Part shown: positions 50,022-60,028 of the stretch, piece by piece
How positions within the stretch are numbered: position 1 is the first letter of the stretch
How the letters are laid out: each line of letters opens with the position of its first letter
From: Symsagittifera roscoffensis
Taxonomy: Eukaryota > Xenacoelomorpha > Acoela > Convolutidae
Length of the DNA stretch: 64,000 nucleotides
Direction of reading: 5' to 3'
Assembly: GCF_963678635.1 (NCBI RefSeq)
Contig: NC_087062.1
Span: forward strand, 39,197,330-39,261,329
The notes under the pieces: generated by a model
Database searches by the model: none
Told to the model about the DNA's origin: nothing
The model's input: only the letters and a program-made list of their open reading frames with translations
Made by a program: the position numbers and the translations under genes

Positions 50022-50548
50022 TTAGTGATTTGCACCCCTTATACATAGAACAGAGCTCCTGAGGAGCGCGAAGCATATTTTAGTTCTTATGTAGTTTATC
50101 GATTCCGGGTAGCTTTCTTGTCTTTTTTTTACACTTAGTTTTTCGGCTAATCGCTGCATCGTCAGCGTGTCGGAGAAGCGCCACCGGTGCATCCGAAAAT
50201 CAGCGGGCAGAAGATACTCTGCTCTACAATTAAAATTCTTTGCTGATATTTGGAGTTCTTGTGTTTCGTGATATTTGTATGCGTAGTTCAGCAGTTTTCT
50301 CATGTTTTTGCACAGGGGTTAAAAATCAACACGTCGAAGAAAGCGCGGCTAAACCATGAACCCCAGAGTCCGTTTGCCTTAATGTCAAGTCTTGCCTCAT
50401 CTTCAGGTGTAGTTGAATTGTTGACAAAGCTTTCGCCTTGCAACGGCTGAAGGGTTCTTGCTGTAACAGGATCTTGAGATTCCAGTACTAGGATCATGGG
50501 ATTCAAGTACTCTCCAATTGCTTGATTTAAATCAGGGTGGTGGAACAT
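50022..50548 (-). pseudogene. Broken fragment of a mobile-element-associated family (possible restriction-like endonuclease)
   Basis: Three pieces of one protein lie in order on the minus strand in shifting frames: 'LQPLQGESF' with 'ARLDIKANGLWG' and 'AFFDVLIFNP' (50470-50310); then 'VEQSIFCPLIFGCTGGASPT' (about 50225-50165, in another frame); then 'QRLAEKLSVKK' and 'ESINYIRTKICFALLRSSVL' (50160-50045). I know this ordered motif set as the C-terminal part of a very repetitive protein family in cnidarian and other invertebrate genomes, usually left as hypothetical. The R-x-D-I ... F-D-V pattern resembles the PD-(D/E)xK restriction-like endonuclease of site-specific LINEs; that link is my inference. 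At least two frameshifts make it non-functional. The zinc-binding segment usually found upstream is not visible. Confidence 0.6.
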
Positions 50549-51127
50549 TCTGAGCTAATCGCACAGCAACGGGCTATTCTTGTCTCTTTTTGGAGTATTT
50601 TAGAGCCAAGACAATCACCACACTTTATTACTCCCTTCGCGGAATTTTAACTGGAGCAACTTGATCATTTTTTTTTATATGAGGCAATCAGGAATTCTTT
50701 TGGGAAGTTATCACGCCTCAACTCTTCCACCGACTAAGAAAGGTACAACCAATTGCTACAATCAGCAATAACTTACTTTAGGCCTTTTTGAATATATAAT
50801 AGTGGCTAGAACAGTCAGGGCTAACTGCACAACGGGCGGCTACTCTCCGGTTTTCTCTTCGACAATAAAAAAAGCTTCAGGTTAAATCAAAACCTCTTGC
50901 TCTCTTGAAAATGAAAACAGATATTAGTCAATACAATTTAAGTTCAATTATGAATTATAAAATATATCTAGTTTTCAATATTCAATTATATTATTCTACT
51001 AATTTACAACTTTACGAACGAATCCAATCAAACTCAGTGAAACTACTTGGTTTTTACATCAAACAGTGAAAACGTCAAGATAGTTTTGGCCGATAATGAG
51101 TTTCATTTCAAATCTTCTGATTTTAAG
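50549..51127. other. TOM1 3' flank
   Basis: Probable 3' untranslated region and spacer of the minus-strand TOM1 gene. The nearest canonical polyadenylation hexamer on that strand is AATAAA at 50624-50629, about 500 bases past the stop. Non-canonical candidates (AATATA and AATAAT types) occur at about 50940-51000. There is no A-tract after the stop of the kind a processed retrocopy would leave. Confidence 0.4.
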
Positions 51128-52690
51128 TTACGACTCGAACGGATTCAGGAATGCTTGGGCCGGTTTGACTGTCATTGGACCCTGTCCCGGTTGATGGTTA
51201 TGCTGCTGCGAGGCTCCATCGTTCAAAAACGAGTCGATATCCTGCTCCGACAATGCACTGCCATTAGTTGTTTCGGGCTTTCCTGCACTCGAGGCAACTG
51301 GTAAACCAAACGCATCAACATCGCCAGAAGCAACCGGCGTTTGAGCTGATGCAGTGAACAGCAATTCTTCATAGGTCGGGTTTGATGCAGCAGCCGCGGA
51401 GCTTGTTGAAAAGCCCGAAGCACCTGATGGTTCGTCTAGTGTCATTATACTCAGGTCAGAACTCAGTTGAGGCATATTTGTAGTTCGAGGTGGGGGCAAA
51501 TTACTAGGATTCCCCTCGGCTCTCTTTTTCATGACCGGAACTGTTCCTCCAGCTGGCAACACAGGAACATCTTCAAATCCGGTGAGTCCATTATTTAAAA
51601 AATCCGTCCCTGTCAGCGGTTTAGTTCGAACAGGTGCAGTAGCTTGATGATTATCAGATCCAACAAGAACATTATTTTGAGCAGTGGCTTGTTGCTTTCT
51701 CATATGTACTTCTCGAATTCGCTCATATCTATCGTACCTCACAAAGACTTGGTTCAGATCATCGTTGACTCGTAGCAGTTCGCATGTTATATCTTCGGAC
51801 GAAACTTGTTCGATGAGTTCCATCAGCCTTGCTTGCATTTGACGGCATACAGAGTTTAGGTCTTTCAGTAGCGCATATTCTGCAGCTTCTTCCTCACCTG
51901 GGTTGAGCTGGCTTAACATGTCAGATAAAATGCGACAGTTGGTCTGAACAACGTCGAGATCTCTTTGCAGCTTGTGAACTTGAGACTGGTTCAAAGCAGC
52001 TGGTTGAGAAGTAGGAGCAGGTGGATTTTGAACATGCGGTTCAACAACGCTCTGTGTTCGCCGGGGAATATTTGCTACTGGCTGAGGTGCTTGCCGATGG
52101 GCTGGGGCAACTTGGGGAGCAGACATTGAAGCAGATCTCACAGGGAATTCAGGCGGCACTTTTTGAGTTCCAAAACCAATTCCGCCAGCTGTTTTAAGCA
52201 ACTTAATATCTGCTGGGTCAGATTCAGGGAAAATAATTCCCTTCATTCGAAGTTCCTCATGAATGGTTGCAACACCCTTCAGATCAGGATGGCTAGAAAA
52301 TGCATCCGTCCAATTTTGAATAAGAGCAACAATTTTCTCCTGAACAGCAAGAGTCGGATTTCTTGTTGGCTGTAAAAGTTTTACGAGATCTTGTATGTAG
52401 TCCTTCTGACAAATGTTTATTTGAAATCGGTAACCGCAATTTTTCATGCAGGTTTCTAAAATTGTCAATGTGTATAAAATGCTTTTCGGACTTTTTGAGA
52501 TTTGAAGTCGTTTGCGAATTGCTCGAGCAGCATCTTTCGGACCTTCCTCCCTGGTATTCACAAAGTCACATATTTCCATAATTGCTGACCAGTCCTCGCT
52601 TGGTAAAATTTCATCTGAGGCTCGCGATACCATGAGTCCTACAGGTGTCTGAAGGGCATTGGTTGTGAACTTATCTATCAATGATGTCAT
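51128..52690 (-). CDS. TOM1: TOM1-family VHS-GAT ubiquitin-binding sorting protein
   Basis: A 520-residue protein of the TOM1 family, cytosolic adaptors that bind ubiquitinated cargo on endosomes and pass it to clathrin and ESCRT. The VHS domain covers about residues 5-150, with family hallmarks EDWSAIMEICDFVN, EGPKDAARAIRKRL, LTILETCMKNCG and ALIQNW. A Pro/Gln-rich linker (165-232) precedes the GAT three-helix domain (about 235-332, from QSQVHKLQRDLDVVQ to VFVRYDRYERI), which binds ubiquitin and Tollip. The Ser/Ala-rich tail has an acidic 'DLSIMTLDE' (412-420) that could bind clathrin, and ends LNPFES with an NPF EH-domain-binding motif. The frame is open for 45 codons upstream, but that stretch is hydrophobic, unlike the family, and is separated from ATG 52690 by a splice-acceptor-like sequence. 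I therefore start at MTSLIDKF. There are no introns, whereas animal TOM1 genes usually have many, so this is either an intron-poor lineage or an old retrocopy under constraint. Confidence 0.93.
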   Translation of the reverse strand: MTSLIDKFTTNALQTPVGLMVSRASDEILPSEDWSAIMEICDFVNTREEGPKDAARAIRKRLQISKSPKSILYTLTILETCMKNCGYRFQINICQKDYIQDLVKLLQPTRNPTLAVQEKIVALIQNWTDAFSSHPDLKGVATIHEELRMKGIIFPESDPADIKLLKTAGGIGFGTQKVPPEFPVRSASMSAPQVAPAHRQAPQPVANIPRRTQSVVEPHVQNPPAPTSQPAALNQSQVHKLQRDLDVVQTNCRILSDMLSQLNPGEEEAAEYALLKDLNSVCRQMQARLMELIEQVSSEDITCELLRVNDDLNQVFVRYDRYERIREVHMRKQQATAQNNVLVGSDNHQATAPVRTKPLTGTDFLNNGLTGFEDVPVLPAGGTVPVMKKRAEGNPSNLPPPRTTNMPQLSSDLSIMTLDEPSGASGFSTSSAAAASNPTYEELLFTASAQTPVASGDVDAFGLPVASSAGKPETTNGSALSEQDIDSFLNDGASQQHNHQPGQGPMTVKPAQAFLNPFES

Positions 52691-52700
52691 GTTTATTCTT

Positions 52701-52722
52701 CTGAAACAGTAAAAACTAGCCA
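52701..52722 (-). promoter_or_regulatory. 3' splice-acceptor-like site before TOM1 ATG
   Basis: On the minus strand 'gctagtttttactgtttcag' is followed by AAGAATAAAC and then the TOM1 ATG. The pyrimidine-rich tract ending in TTTCAG is a strong acceptor, and 'ctagttttta' could hold a branch point. Only 10 bases of 5' UTR would follow. This suits either a 5' UTR intron or spliced-leader trans-splicing; the sequence cannot tell which. Confidence 0.55.
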
Positions 52723-54604
52723 ATACATTAAACACCAAGCGAAGAGGAGCTTCACCTAAATAGTAATTCACAAAGAAAAAATAAGAAAAAGCAAATCTCC
52801 AGCGCAGCGAAGAAACTTTTTGCAAGCAGCGTTAAAGTATAAGCCTGACAGTAAGTATACAAAAAGTTAGCAAACACATGATAATTATTTAAAAAATCTC
52901 TAAAGCAAACTTGTATGTAAGGCTATGTGACATCCACTTGCTTCCTTGAATTAATTTTAAAATGCAATTAAAGTGTTGACTAGCAAGCCCGTCTCCATTA
53001 ATCAATCGGATCGGAACCAAAAAAAAATTATTTTGATCAAGCTATGCAAGCAATGAAACTTCGAAAACTTTCAATCTAAGCCATATCGTATATCAATAAA
53101 AAAAAAGAACGAATCAGCTCGCGAGAAATTGAACTCTTCTAAGCAAACTATTCAAGCTATGAAACTTTCAAATGAAAAAATAATAAAATGTGAAACCGAA
53201 TGCTTTCGGAACTATGTCCATCATGAAGTTAAAAAAATTGTTTATAAGAATTTTAAAATGTTAATTCAAACTTTTAGCACATTTAGTGAATCATGCGGAT
53301 TATAATGTTTTACAATATTTACAGAACGATCAAATCTAGAAAGTGGCAACCATGTCTAAAAAATGCTCTAAAAATTTCAGACCAATCAAAAGTTTACCAC
53401 TGTAATTACAAAAAAAAATTATGCACATTTTAGAAACATTTTCCTGTAAACTTCTGAGATTTTTCTAGTTTTTTTTTATTCTTGAATGGTTTTAACATTT
53501 CGTTTTGGGAATATTTTCGATTCTGACATGACAGTTTCATGAATTTTAGCCATGTTATACATGGACTACAAACTTAGTGTTAATTCCAGGCTCGTGTTGA
53601 TCTGGCTCGGAATTCATCGTTCGGGTTGATTTTTGGCATTTCCCTCCAAATATGCAAAGACTCATCATATGATATAAAATTCTTTGCAGACTTCATAAAA
53701 TCATAAATGACCATTAAATGGTTCTCGGTTCTACGCCAAAATACTATCCACCAATCAAATTTAAGCACTATTACGTAAGAGTTCCGACCTTTGAATTTCA
53801 GTTTTGATGAACTAATTTTAGGTAGTCATAACGCAAAGAAAATTGAACGGTGAACAAACCAACAATTATGAACAGTTTTTTTCATAACTCACATCTTAAT
53901 ACGGCGTTAAACCATAATAACACATATGACAAATGAAAAAATGTATTATTAAAGTTCAAAAATTTCTTACCTAGACGCCTCTCATACAGTGAGCTCGGTA
54001 TTTGCTATGATTGATTCTAAATTGTTTTTTTTTAAGATTTAAATAAATAATAAATTAAATTTAATAAATAAAAATTTTTACATAACACAATCTTTTTAAA
54101 ATAAATTTACTTTGATATAGCAAGGAAGCCAGCCGGCAGACATGGACGGGAACAGCTAGGTCGGAAAAACCTTTAACTGAATTTGTCTTGAATGACGTCA
54201 ATGAAGAAGAAGAGGAAGAAGCTGAAGACAGAACACTTCAATTACCGTAAAAAAGTCATCAAAACTGTGCATCAAAACAGTACAGTGTAACAAAATTTCA
54301 ATCGAATTTTCAGATTAATTGTACAAATAAAATTTTATAAAATGAAATTAACAAATGATTAAATTGTCGGATAAATATCATAATCTAAAATTTGTCATTA
54401 CTTTTAAAATTACCCTGTACTTAATTTAAGATTATTCAAGCGTAAAACATCGGTAAAATTAACTATGATTTATAAAAACTACCTATGCAAACAGAGCTCA
54501 TTAAAAATTTTTCAAAGCAATTTATTCGAGCTATGAAACTTCGAAATTATCCAAGTAATTTCACGAAGCAAATCGAAAGCCGGAATCGCTTAGCGAAAAG
54601 TTAA
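52723..54604. other. Spacer upstream of TOM1, no gene recognised
   Basis: AT-rich sequence, including a low-complexity A/T run at about 54030-54110. The TOM1 promoter and any upstream exon should lie in the first part, but I cannot place a donor site or TATA box with confidence. A possible dispersed-repeat tail is at 54121-54300 (listed separately). Confidence 0.4.
54121..54300 (+). repeat. Possible dispersed repeat tail, copy 1
   Basis: 'gacgtcaatgaagaagaagagg', 'agaacacttcaattac' and 'gtgcatcaaaacagtacagtg' resemble, in the same order, 'gcgtcatagaagaagaagaag', 'agaacacctgaattac' and 'ggcatcagtatagcaaagtg' at about 57859-57940. Two diverged copies of the 3' end of an unidentified dispersed element would explain this. 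Confidence 0.3.
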
Positions 54605-55493
54605 ATGGTTCCATTTAAAATTTTTGATGGTACTGAACGAGAATTACATCAGAGCCTGCACAGGCGATTTCATGTCAGACCCTATAAAACAGACAGTGGG
54701 TGTCCCACAAGGAGACAAACTCTCGCCTCTTCTTTTTGCAATTTACATAGCAGACTTGGTGGGATACCTGAGTGCAGGCGGCAGTTCCAGCATTTTCTAT
54801 GCAGATGAACAAGCACTATGCTCAGATTCGCTTGAAAACCTCCAGAAATCGCTGCACCTCCTCGAGAGTTTTTGCAACCAAAACTACTTGAAAGTGAATG
54901 TAAAGAAAACTAAAGTTATGAAGTTCCACAGAGGGCAGGTTGAGCAACTCTGACAAGCTTTGGTATGCCGGAAACCCCTTAGAGTTTGTCAGCAGCTTCG
55001 TTTATCTAGGTGTCAACCTCTCTACGAGAATCACAACCTCAGCACATCTACAAAGACTCGAATCGAAGGGCATCGGAGCTACGAACATGCTGCAAACCAA
55101 AGCCTCTGAGAACGATGTCATTTTTCTGCATTGCGACTGTATCATGCAATAACCATCCCAGCAGCAACTAACGGCCTCTCTCTCTTTGGCGCAGAGACGG
55201 AAGAGAACACTTATGTCCAACACATCGATTTCATAGCCGGTTATTACTGGAAGAAATGGGCCCAGCTTCCGAGTAACAGTCCAACGACACGTCTGCGTAC
55301 AAGAACTTTTGAAAACGACCACCTCAACATCCAGAAATCAAAGCTTTACAACCGACGGAGAATTGCAAAGTACTATACTAACGGCAATCACGAACTGCTC
55401 TGCCATAAAACCCATTGCTACAAACTGGAAAAGCATGACGTCGAGGCGGAAAGAGGTTTTACTGCGTATGAAGCTTGTAAATGTAAGAAATAG
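54605..55493 (+). pseudogene. 5'-truncated LINE reverse transcriptase fragment
   Basis: Palm and thumb of a non-LTR reverse transcriptase in three consecutive frame segments: 54624-54953, 54940-55152 and 55131-55493. The motifs are 'GVPQGDKLSPLLFAIYIADL' (54703-54762), then 'FYADE' at 54795-54809 where active enzymes have FYADD; the second catalytic Asp is Glu (GAA, 54807). Next come 'NYLKVNVKKTKVMKF', 'FVSSFVYLGVNLSTR' and 'GLSLFGAE'. A C-terminal Cys/His segment, 'ELLCHKTHCYKLEKHD', looks like a decayed zinc finger. The endonuclease and fingers are missing upstream, which is typical 5' truncation. It is on the opposite strand to the CR1-like element and is not a copy of it. The clade is not certain. 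Confidence 0.8.
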
Positions 55494-55608
55494 GTTGCGA
55501 AAGACACCTCAAAGTCTGTGTTCATTTCGGAGACCTGTCGACATATCTACGATTATCTGCAATCAACCAGGAGACTTTTGACGAACAGCCCACAGACTCG
55601 TACCAGGC

Positions 55609-55790
55609 GTACATTGACCCCAGAGAACAATCACACCAAAGGGAGACGGCTCGTACATTGACCTCACAGGACGATCAGACCAAAGGGAGACGGCTCGTAC
55701 ATTGACTTCAGAGAACGACCAGACCAGAGGTAGACGGTTCCTTCCTTGACCCCCAGAGAACGACCAGACCAAAAGAAGACGGCTGACGAT
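55609..55790 (+). repeat. 44-bp minisatellite, about four copies
   Basis: 'gtacattgacc' type starts lie at 55609, 55653 and 55697, with a diverged one at about 55741, all 44 bp apart. The unit contains 'cagagaacgaccagaccaaa' and 'gggagacggctc'. It directly follows the reverse transcriptase fragment and is probably part of that element's 3' region. Because 44 is not a multiple of three, the translated repeat cycles through frames and is not a maintained protein repeat. Confidence 0.85.
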
Positions 55791-58228
55791 GACTTATAGA
55801 CGACATACTCTGCTCCAACACAATCCTTTCAAAACATTCCTTTTAAAACTGAAAACTCAATTTAATCATTTGTCTTTGTAAGACGTTCAATTTACCATTC
55901 TTCTGCATTAAAAATTTTTCATGCAATTAAATATTGAAGCAAATCAAAAAAAAATTAAATAAATGATGAAAATCCATCAGTACCATCAAATCGGATGAAA
56001 AAAATTAACTTGTTCGATTGGAGCTTTTTAACCGATAACACTAAGGTTTTTCTAGTTATCTCAAAGGACGAACTGTTTAGCAAAATTTTATTATACAGGC
56101 TATTAAATAAAAAACAGGAAAAAATTTGAATTATTAACATACAGTGTGATGGCGCTATTTTTAATTTATTTCCTAGGAATATTGGACAATGCTTTACTAT
56201 AAAATTCAATCTTTCGATGGCGAGCTTTTACTTTACTTCGGAGCAGGGCAGACAGTATCTGATCTCACTCTTAGATAGTAAAAGTAGTTAGTTATTTTAA
56301 TACTGAATTTCGTCTTACTGTTCGTCATGTTTCAATCTCATCGCTCTCAGTGTTATAATTTTCACACTGGTTCTATTCAATAGTTCAAATATAATCATAT
56401 CTACTTGGGCCGGCACGCGCCAGATGAAAGACAATAACAAAATTAGCGGCACTTAATAAGGCGAGAGTTTACAATATTTTATACGGCAAGTTATAACCGG
56501 ATCAGGATGGAGTAATTATGTTCTCAGATAGGTAAACAGATAGATACTTTTTCCGGTTTATGAGTGGTTTTAGCAAATACAAGAATTGTTTGTGGTGTTT
56601 CGTGTTTGAGCAAGTGATTTTACATTCTTATGATGGTATACAAGTTCAAGCTCCATATATGGTAATAAGGAAATATGGATGATTATAGCACTCTTAATAT
56701 AACGGACTTTTCTAGGAAGTTACATACAGCAAGCAAATCAGTCCCCAAAAACATATTTTTGCATAGCAAGCTTTTTTTAGTAGAATCATTTTTCAAAAAT
56801 TTTAATTTATCAAAGCAATCTATTTAACCAAAGGAACGTTTTTGTGATTTCATTGACAAAAACGGTTCGCAATTTAAAGTTTTCCCAAGCAAGCTACCAA
56901 ATTTATAACAGATCTGAAATTATTTTGTATAGCTCGAATCGGGTTTTAATTGTTTTTTTTTCAGTTGTTTCAATTAAGACTTTGAGATTAAAAATTTAAT
57001 CTTTGATAGCCAAAATTTGTTTGTTTTATTTGGTTGTTTCGTTTTAAAATGTAAAGATTCTTTAACTACCAAATTTTGGATATGAAGTGGAGGAGCACTG
57101 TTTAGTCTTGCAATTGTATTGTGTTCATCTTGTTTAGAGCTTCGAGTTGTTCTAGAGAAAAATATGTTTTACGAATGAATGCAAAATTGAAAAACTTTCT
57201 GCTTAAACTTCTTCTAATCATTGAAACTGATAGTCGGCATGTTTGTTTGTTAATTGATTGACCTCTGCTTTCTTCAACGTTTGCTCAATAGCAAAATTAA
57301 ACTGCAGCAATTATGAAGCCTTGAGTTTTTCAATTTACTTATTAGATTTATGAAATAAGGTAGATTTTCGTGAAAAAAATGTACCTGAACCTAGCAGCTC
57401 AAGCCAGCCAGCCGGCAAAAAAAGATGAAAGATCCAACTTAAGTTTTTTAAAAGTGTGCCAGTCGGTCATATTTGGATTTGGAAGTTTGATCTTGATTTG
57501 GAAGTTTGATCTTGATTTTGGGGAAAAGGGCCATTTATGAAAAAATCCAAACGACCATGTCATGCTCAATCTTCTCGACAATTGAAAATCAGAAACTAAT
57601 AGTATCAGAAGGCTCAAATCAGAATTGCAGGAAAATCTATAAAAATCAGACTAGAGTAAAATTGCTGTTCGCAAGTTTTTAGAAATCAGGGTTTACGAGT
57701 ACTCTGAAGTTTAGCTACTCGAAACTCGAAGGAGAACCGTCGTTCTGGGTCATAACTCCCTGGCTTCAGATTCTCAACAACATTTTTAACAATAACAGCA
57801 TTAGTTGGCTTTGACCGTCTCCTGAATGCTGCAAATGTCAAGGGAGTAGACATTGTGGCGTCATAGAAGAAGAAGAAGAAAGAACACCTGAATTACTATA
57901 CAATAAAAGCCGAGGCATCAGTATAGCAAAGTGTAAATAATAAAGTTGGTTAAAATTCATTGGTTAAATCAAACAAAAACACAATATCAGAAAAGAATCA
58001 ATAAACAAAACAAAACAAGTTCGGTAAAAGTTCAGAAATTGGTTGATTAGAATATATGAAGTTACGGATACTAAAAAAACATCAGTTTTAAGAATTAAGA
58101 ACGAGCTGGTATTAAAATTTTACAAACAATTTTACAGATAGTCCAAAGATACAGCGTATATACAGAGTATATACAGATTCTCTTTCAAACAATGTGTGAA
58201 AAATTAAACTAAATTAAAACATCTAGAA
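55791..58228. other. Gene-poor spacer
   Basis: No gene recognised. It holds a 20-bp direct duplication of 'tttggaagtttgatcttgat' at about 57475-57515 and a second copy of the possible dispersed-repeat tail at about 57720-57960, with (GAA)n at about 57866-57880. The 3' UTR of the minus-strand CR1-like element should occupy the last part (below 58229), where a 'tatatacagcgta'-like repeat at about 58155-58180 may be its tail, but the end is not defined. Confidence 0.4.
57720..57960 (+). repeat. Possible dispersed repeat tail, copy 2
   Basis: This partners 54121-54300 (see there). It contains (GAA)n followed by 'agaacacctgaattac'. Confidence 0.3.
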
Positions 58229-58958
58229 CTAGCAAAAACGGAAATCAAGCCACGTATTTGTATTTGTACATATTGGATTGTTTCTCAATTCACTCACGTA
58301 AAATTCTTTCAATTTTTTCTTGAATCCTGTTTTCGAGTTTTCTAAATTGCGCAAAATTATGGGCAGTGAATTCCATTTTTTAGAAGTCAAATGAAAAAAT
58401 GATTTTTGTAGAGAAGCGGTTGAACAATGCTTGTGAAAAATAATTTGTTTCGTTCTTTTGTTGAGCCTATAATTGGCAGTCGGTAGTCTCAATGCATTTT
58501 GAAAAGCCTTCTTTTTGTTTGTAAGATATTGGTATAAGTATGTTATACACTTTAACTCAACTCTTTTCTCGATTCCAATCAACAATTTGCTAATGCGAAG
58601 AAGGGAAGAAGATTTAAATTTCGATCTGAAATATGTTATTTTTAACGCCCAGTTCAACTGTTTCTCTAGAGATAGCATCAAAAAAGCATTAATTTGTATT
58701 AAAATATTGCAGAATAATCTAAATGTGATAAAACAAGACAATGAAGCAAGGCAACTAATGATAATGTCGGCAGTTGTTGTCCAATTGTATCTATAGTTTT
58801 AATTCCTTGTGCCATTTTTTGGAGAATTGTTTTGATTTGAGCATGAAAAGATAAACTTGAATCAGGAATAAGGCCTAAATATTTGCATTCTGATTTTTTG
58901 GCTACATAATGCCCATTAATTACTATTGTATCAGTATCTACATTTTTGCAATCATTTT
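58229..58958 (-). pseudogene. CR1-like ORF2, C-terminal region in two frames
   Basis: First piece (about 58958-58699): 'CKYLGLIPDSSLSFHAQI', then 'LPTLSLVALLHCLVLSHLDY', ending at TAA 58699-58701. Second piece (58741-58229, in the frame shared by the endonuclease and RT): 'LSLEKQLNWALKI', 'ISKLLIGIEKRVELKCITY' and 'LTSKKWNSLPIILRNLENSK', ending 'TWLDFRFC' with a stop at 58229. Together they form the ordinary thumb/C-terminal region of CR1-type ORF2. A second frameshift near 58695-58715 joins them. There is no RNase H domain, as expected for this group. Confidence 0.85.
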
Positions 58959-60028
58959 TTTTTACAAAATGTTATAAATTCCGATTTAGATGCATTCAGA
59001 TTCAATTGGTTCTCTGCAAAAAATTCCATTTGATTATTGAGTGATTTTTGCAATCGATTCAAAGCATCCTCAGAAATTATAGAAGAGGAAAAAACCATAC
59101 AGTCGTCAGCATATTGAACTAAAGTACAACCTTCATATAATCGCTCTTGTATGTCATTAACATATAAATTGAACAACAACGGACCAAGTACCGTTCCTTG
59201 TGGGACACCTCGTTTGATTTCAATCCAGTCTGAAAAGATTCCATTGACGTTTACTCTTTGAATACGTTTGTTTAGGAAGCTAGCAATTAAAGCATTTGCT
59301 CCATTTGAAAAACCGAGAGAAAGCATTTTTTCAATTAGAACTTCATGCGAAATAGAATCAAAAGCCTTGGACAGATCTAATAAAGCTGCATGTACGATTT
59401 TTTTCGATTCTATACGATTTCGAATACTTTCTGTCACACAAACTAGAGCATCTTGTGTTGAAATGTTTTTGCGAAATCCGAATTGAAATGGTGTCATTAT
59501 TTGAAATTTGTCAAGATGTTCTGTTATTTGGGCATGCAAAATTTTTTCAAAAATTTTAGAAAAAGCACAAGTTATTGATATTGGCCGATAATTTTTTGCA
59601 TCCATTGGGTCATCTTTTTTAAACAAAGGGGTTAAGTGTGCTTTTTTCAGTTCGATCGGGAAAATATTCTCATCTAAGCAACTATTTATGACAAAAGTTA
59701 AATGTGGAACTATATTTGATTGACCGTCAATGATTGCCCAAGCAGGTACGGTACAAGGTCCGAGAGATTTTCTGACATTGATTTTTCGAACTATATCAAA
59801 GCATTGCTTCACTGTAATGTGTTGAAAATGGAAAGGCGCAGATTCAGAGGCAGATTTGTTGTAATTCGGAGGCTTTTTAGCGCCGAAAAATTCTCCTAAG
59901 TTTGAAAAAATATAATTTAAATGATTGGCAATTTTTTTGTCTTGGGTTATCATTTCACTGAAGAAATTTTGTAGAACTGTAATTCGATTGTTGCCAGAAC
60001 ATGTACCTCTAACTTGGTTAGTATATTT
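58952..60028 (-). pseudogene. CR1-like ORF2, reverse transcriptase segment
   Basis: This continues the endonuclease frame beyond the TAG; the first ATG in it is at 59953. The reverse transcriptase motifs are in order: 'HLTPLFKKDD', 'KNYRPISITCAFSKIFEKIL', 'QFGFRKNIST', 'ALLDLSKAFDSISHEVLIEK', 'RGVPQGTVLGPLLFNLYVND', and the active site 'VQYADDCMVFSS' (YADD codons 59102-59113). 'NQLNLNASKSEFITF' follows. The frame ends 'CKKK' in a run of nine A and a TGA at 58952-58954. One extra or missing A restores reading into the next segment. All catalytic Asp residues are kept, so the enzyme was functional until recently. Confidence 0.9.

Noticed and set aside
51128-52690. Recently processed TOM1 retrocopy
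   Set aside because: No A-tract after the stop, no flanking duplication seen, a plausible splice acceptor upstream, and a fully intact frame. It remains possible only as an old copy under selection.
52691-52825. 45-codon N-terminal extension of the TOM1 frame
   Set aside because: Hydrophobic, unlike TOM1 proteins, and separated from the conserved start by a strong splice-acceptor-like sequence.
59268-59486. Plus-strand frames within the CR1-like element (also 58515-58796, 60816-61106 and 62147-62341)
   Set aside because: They are antisense shadows of ORF1 and ORF2.
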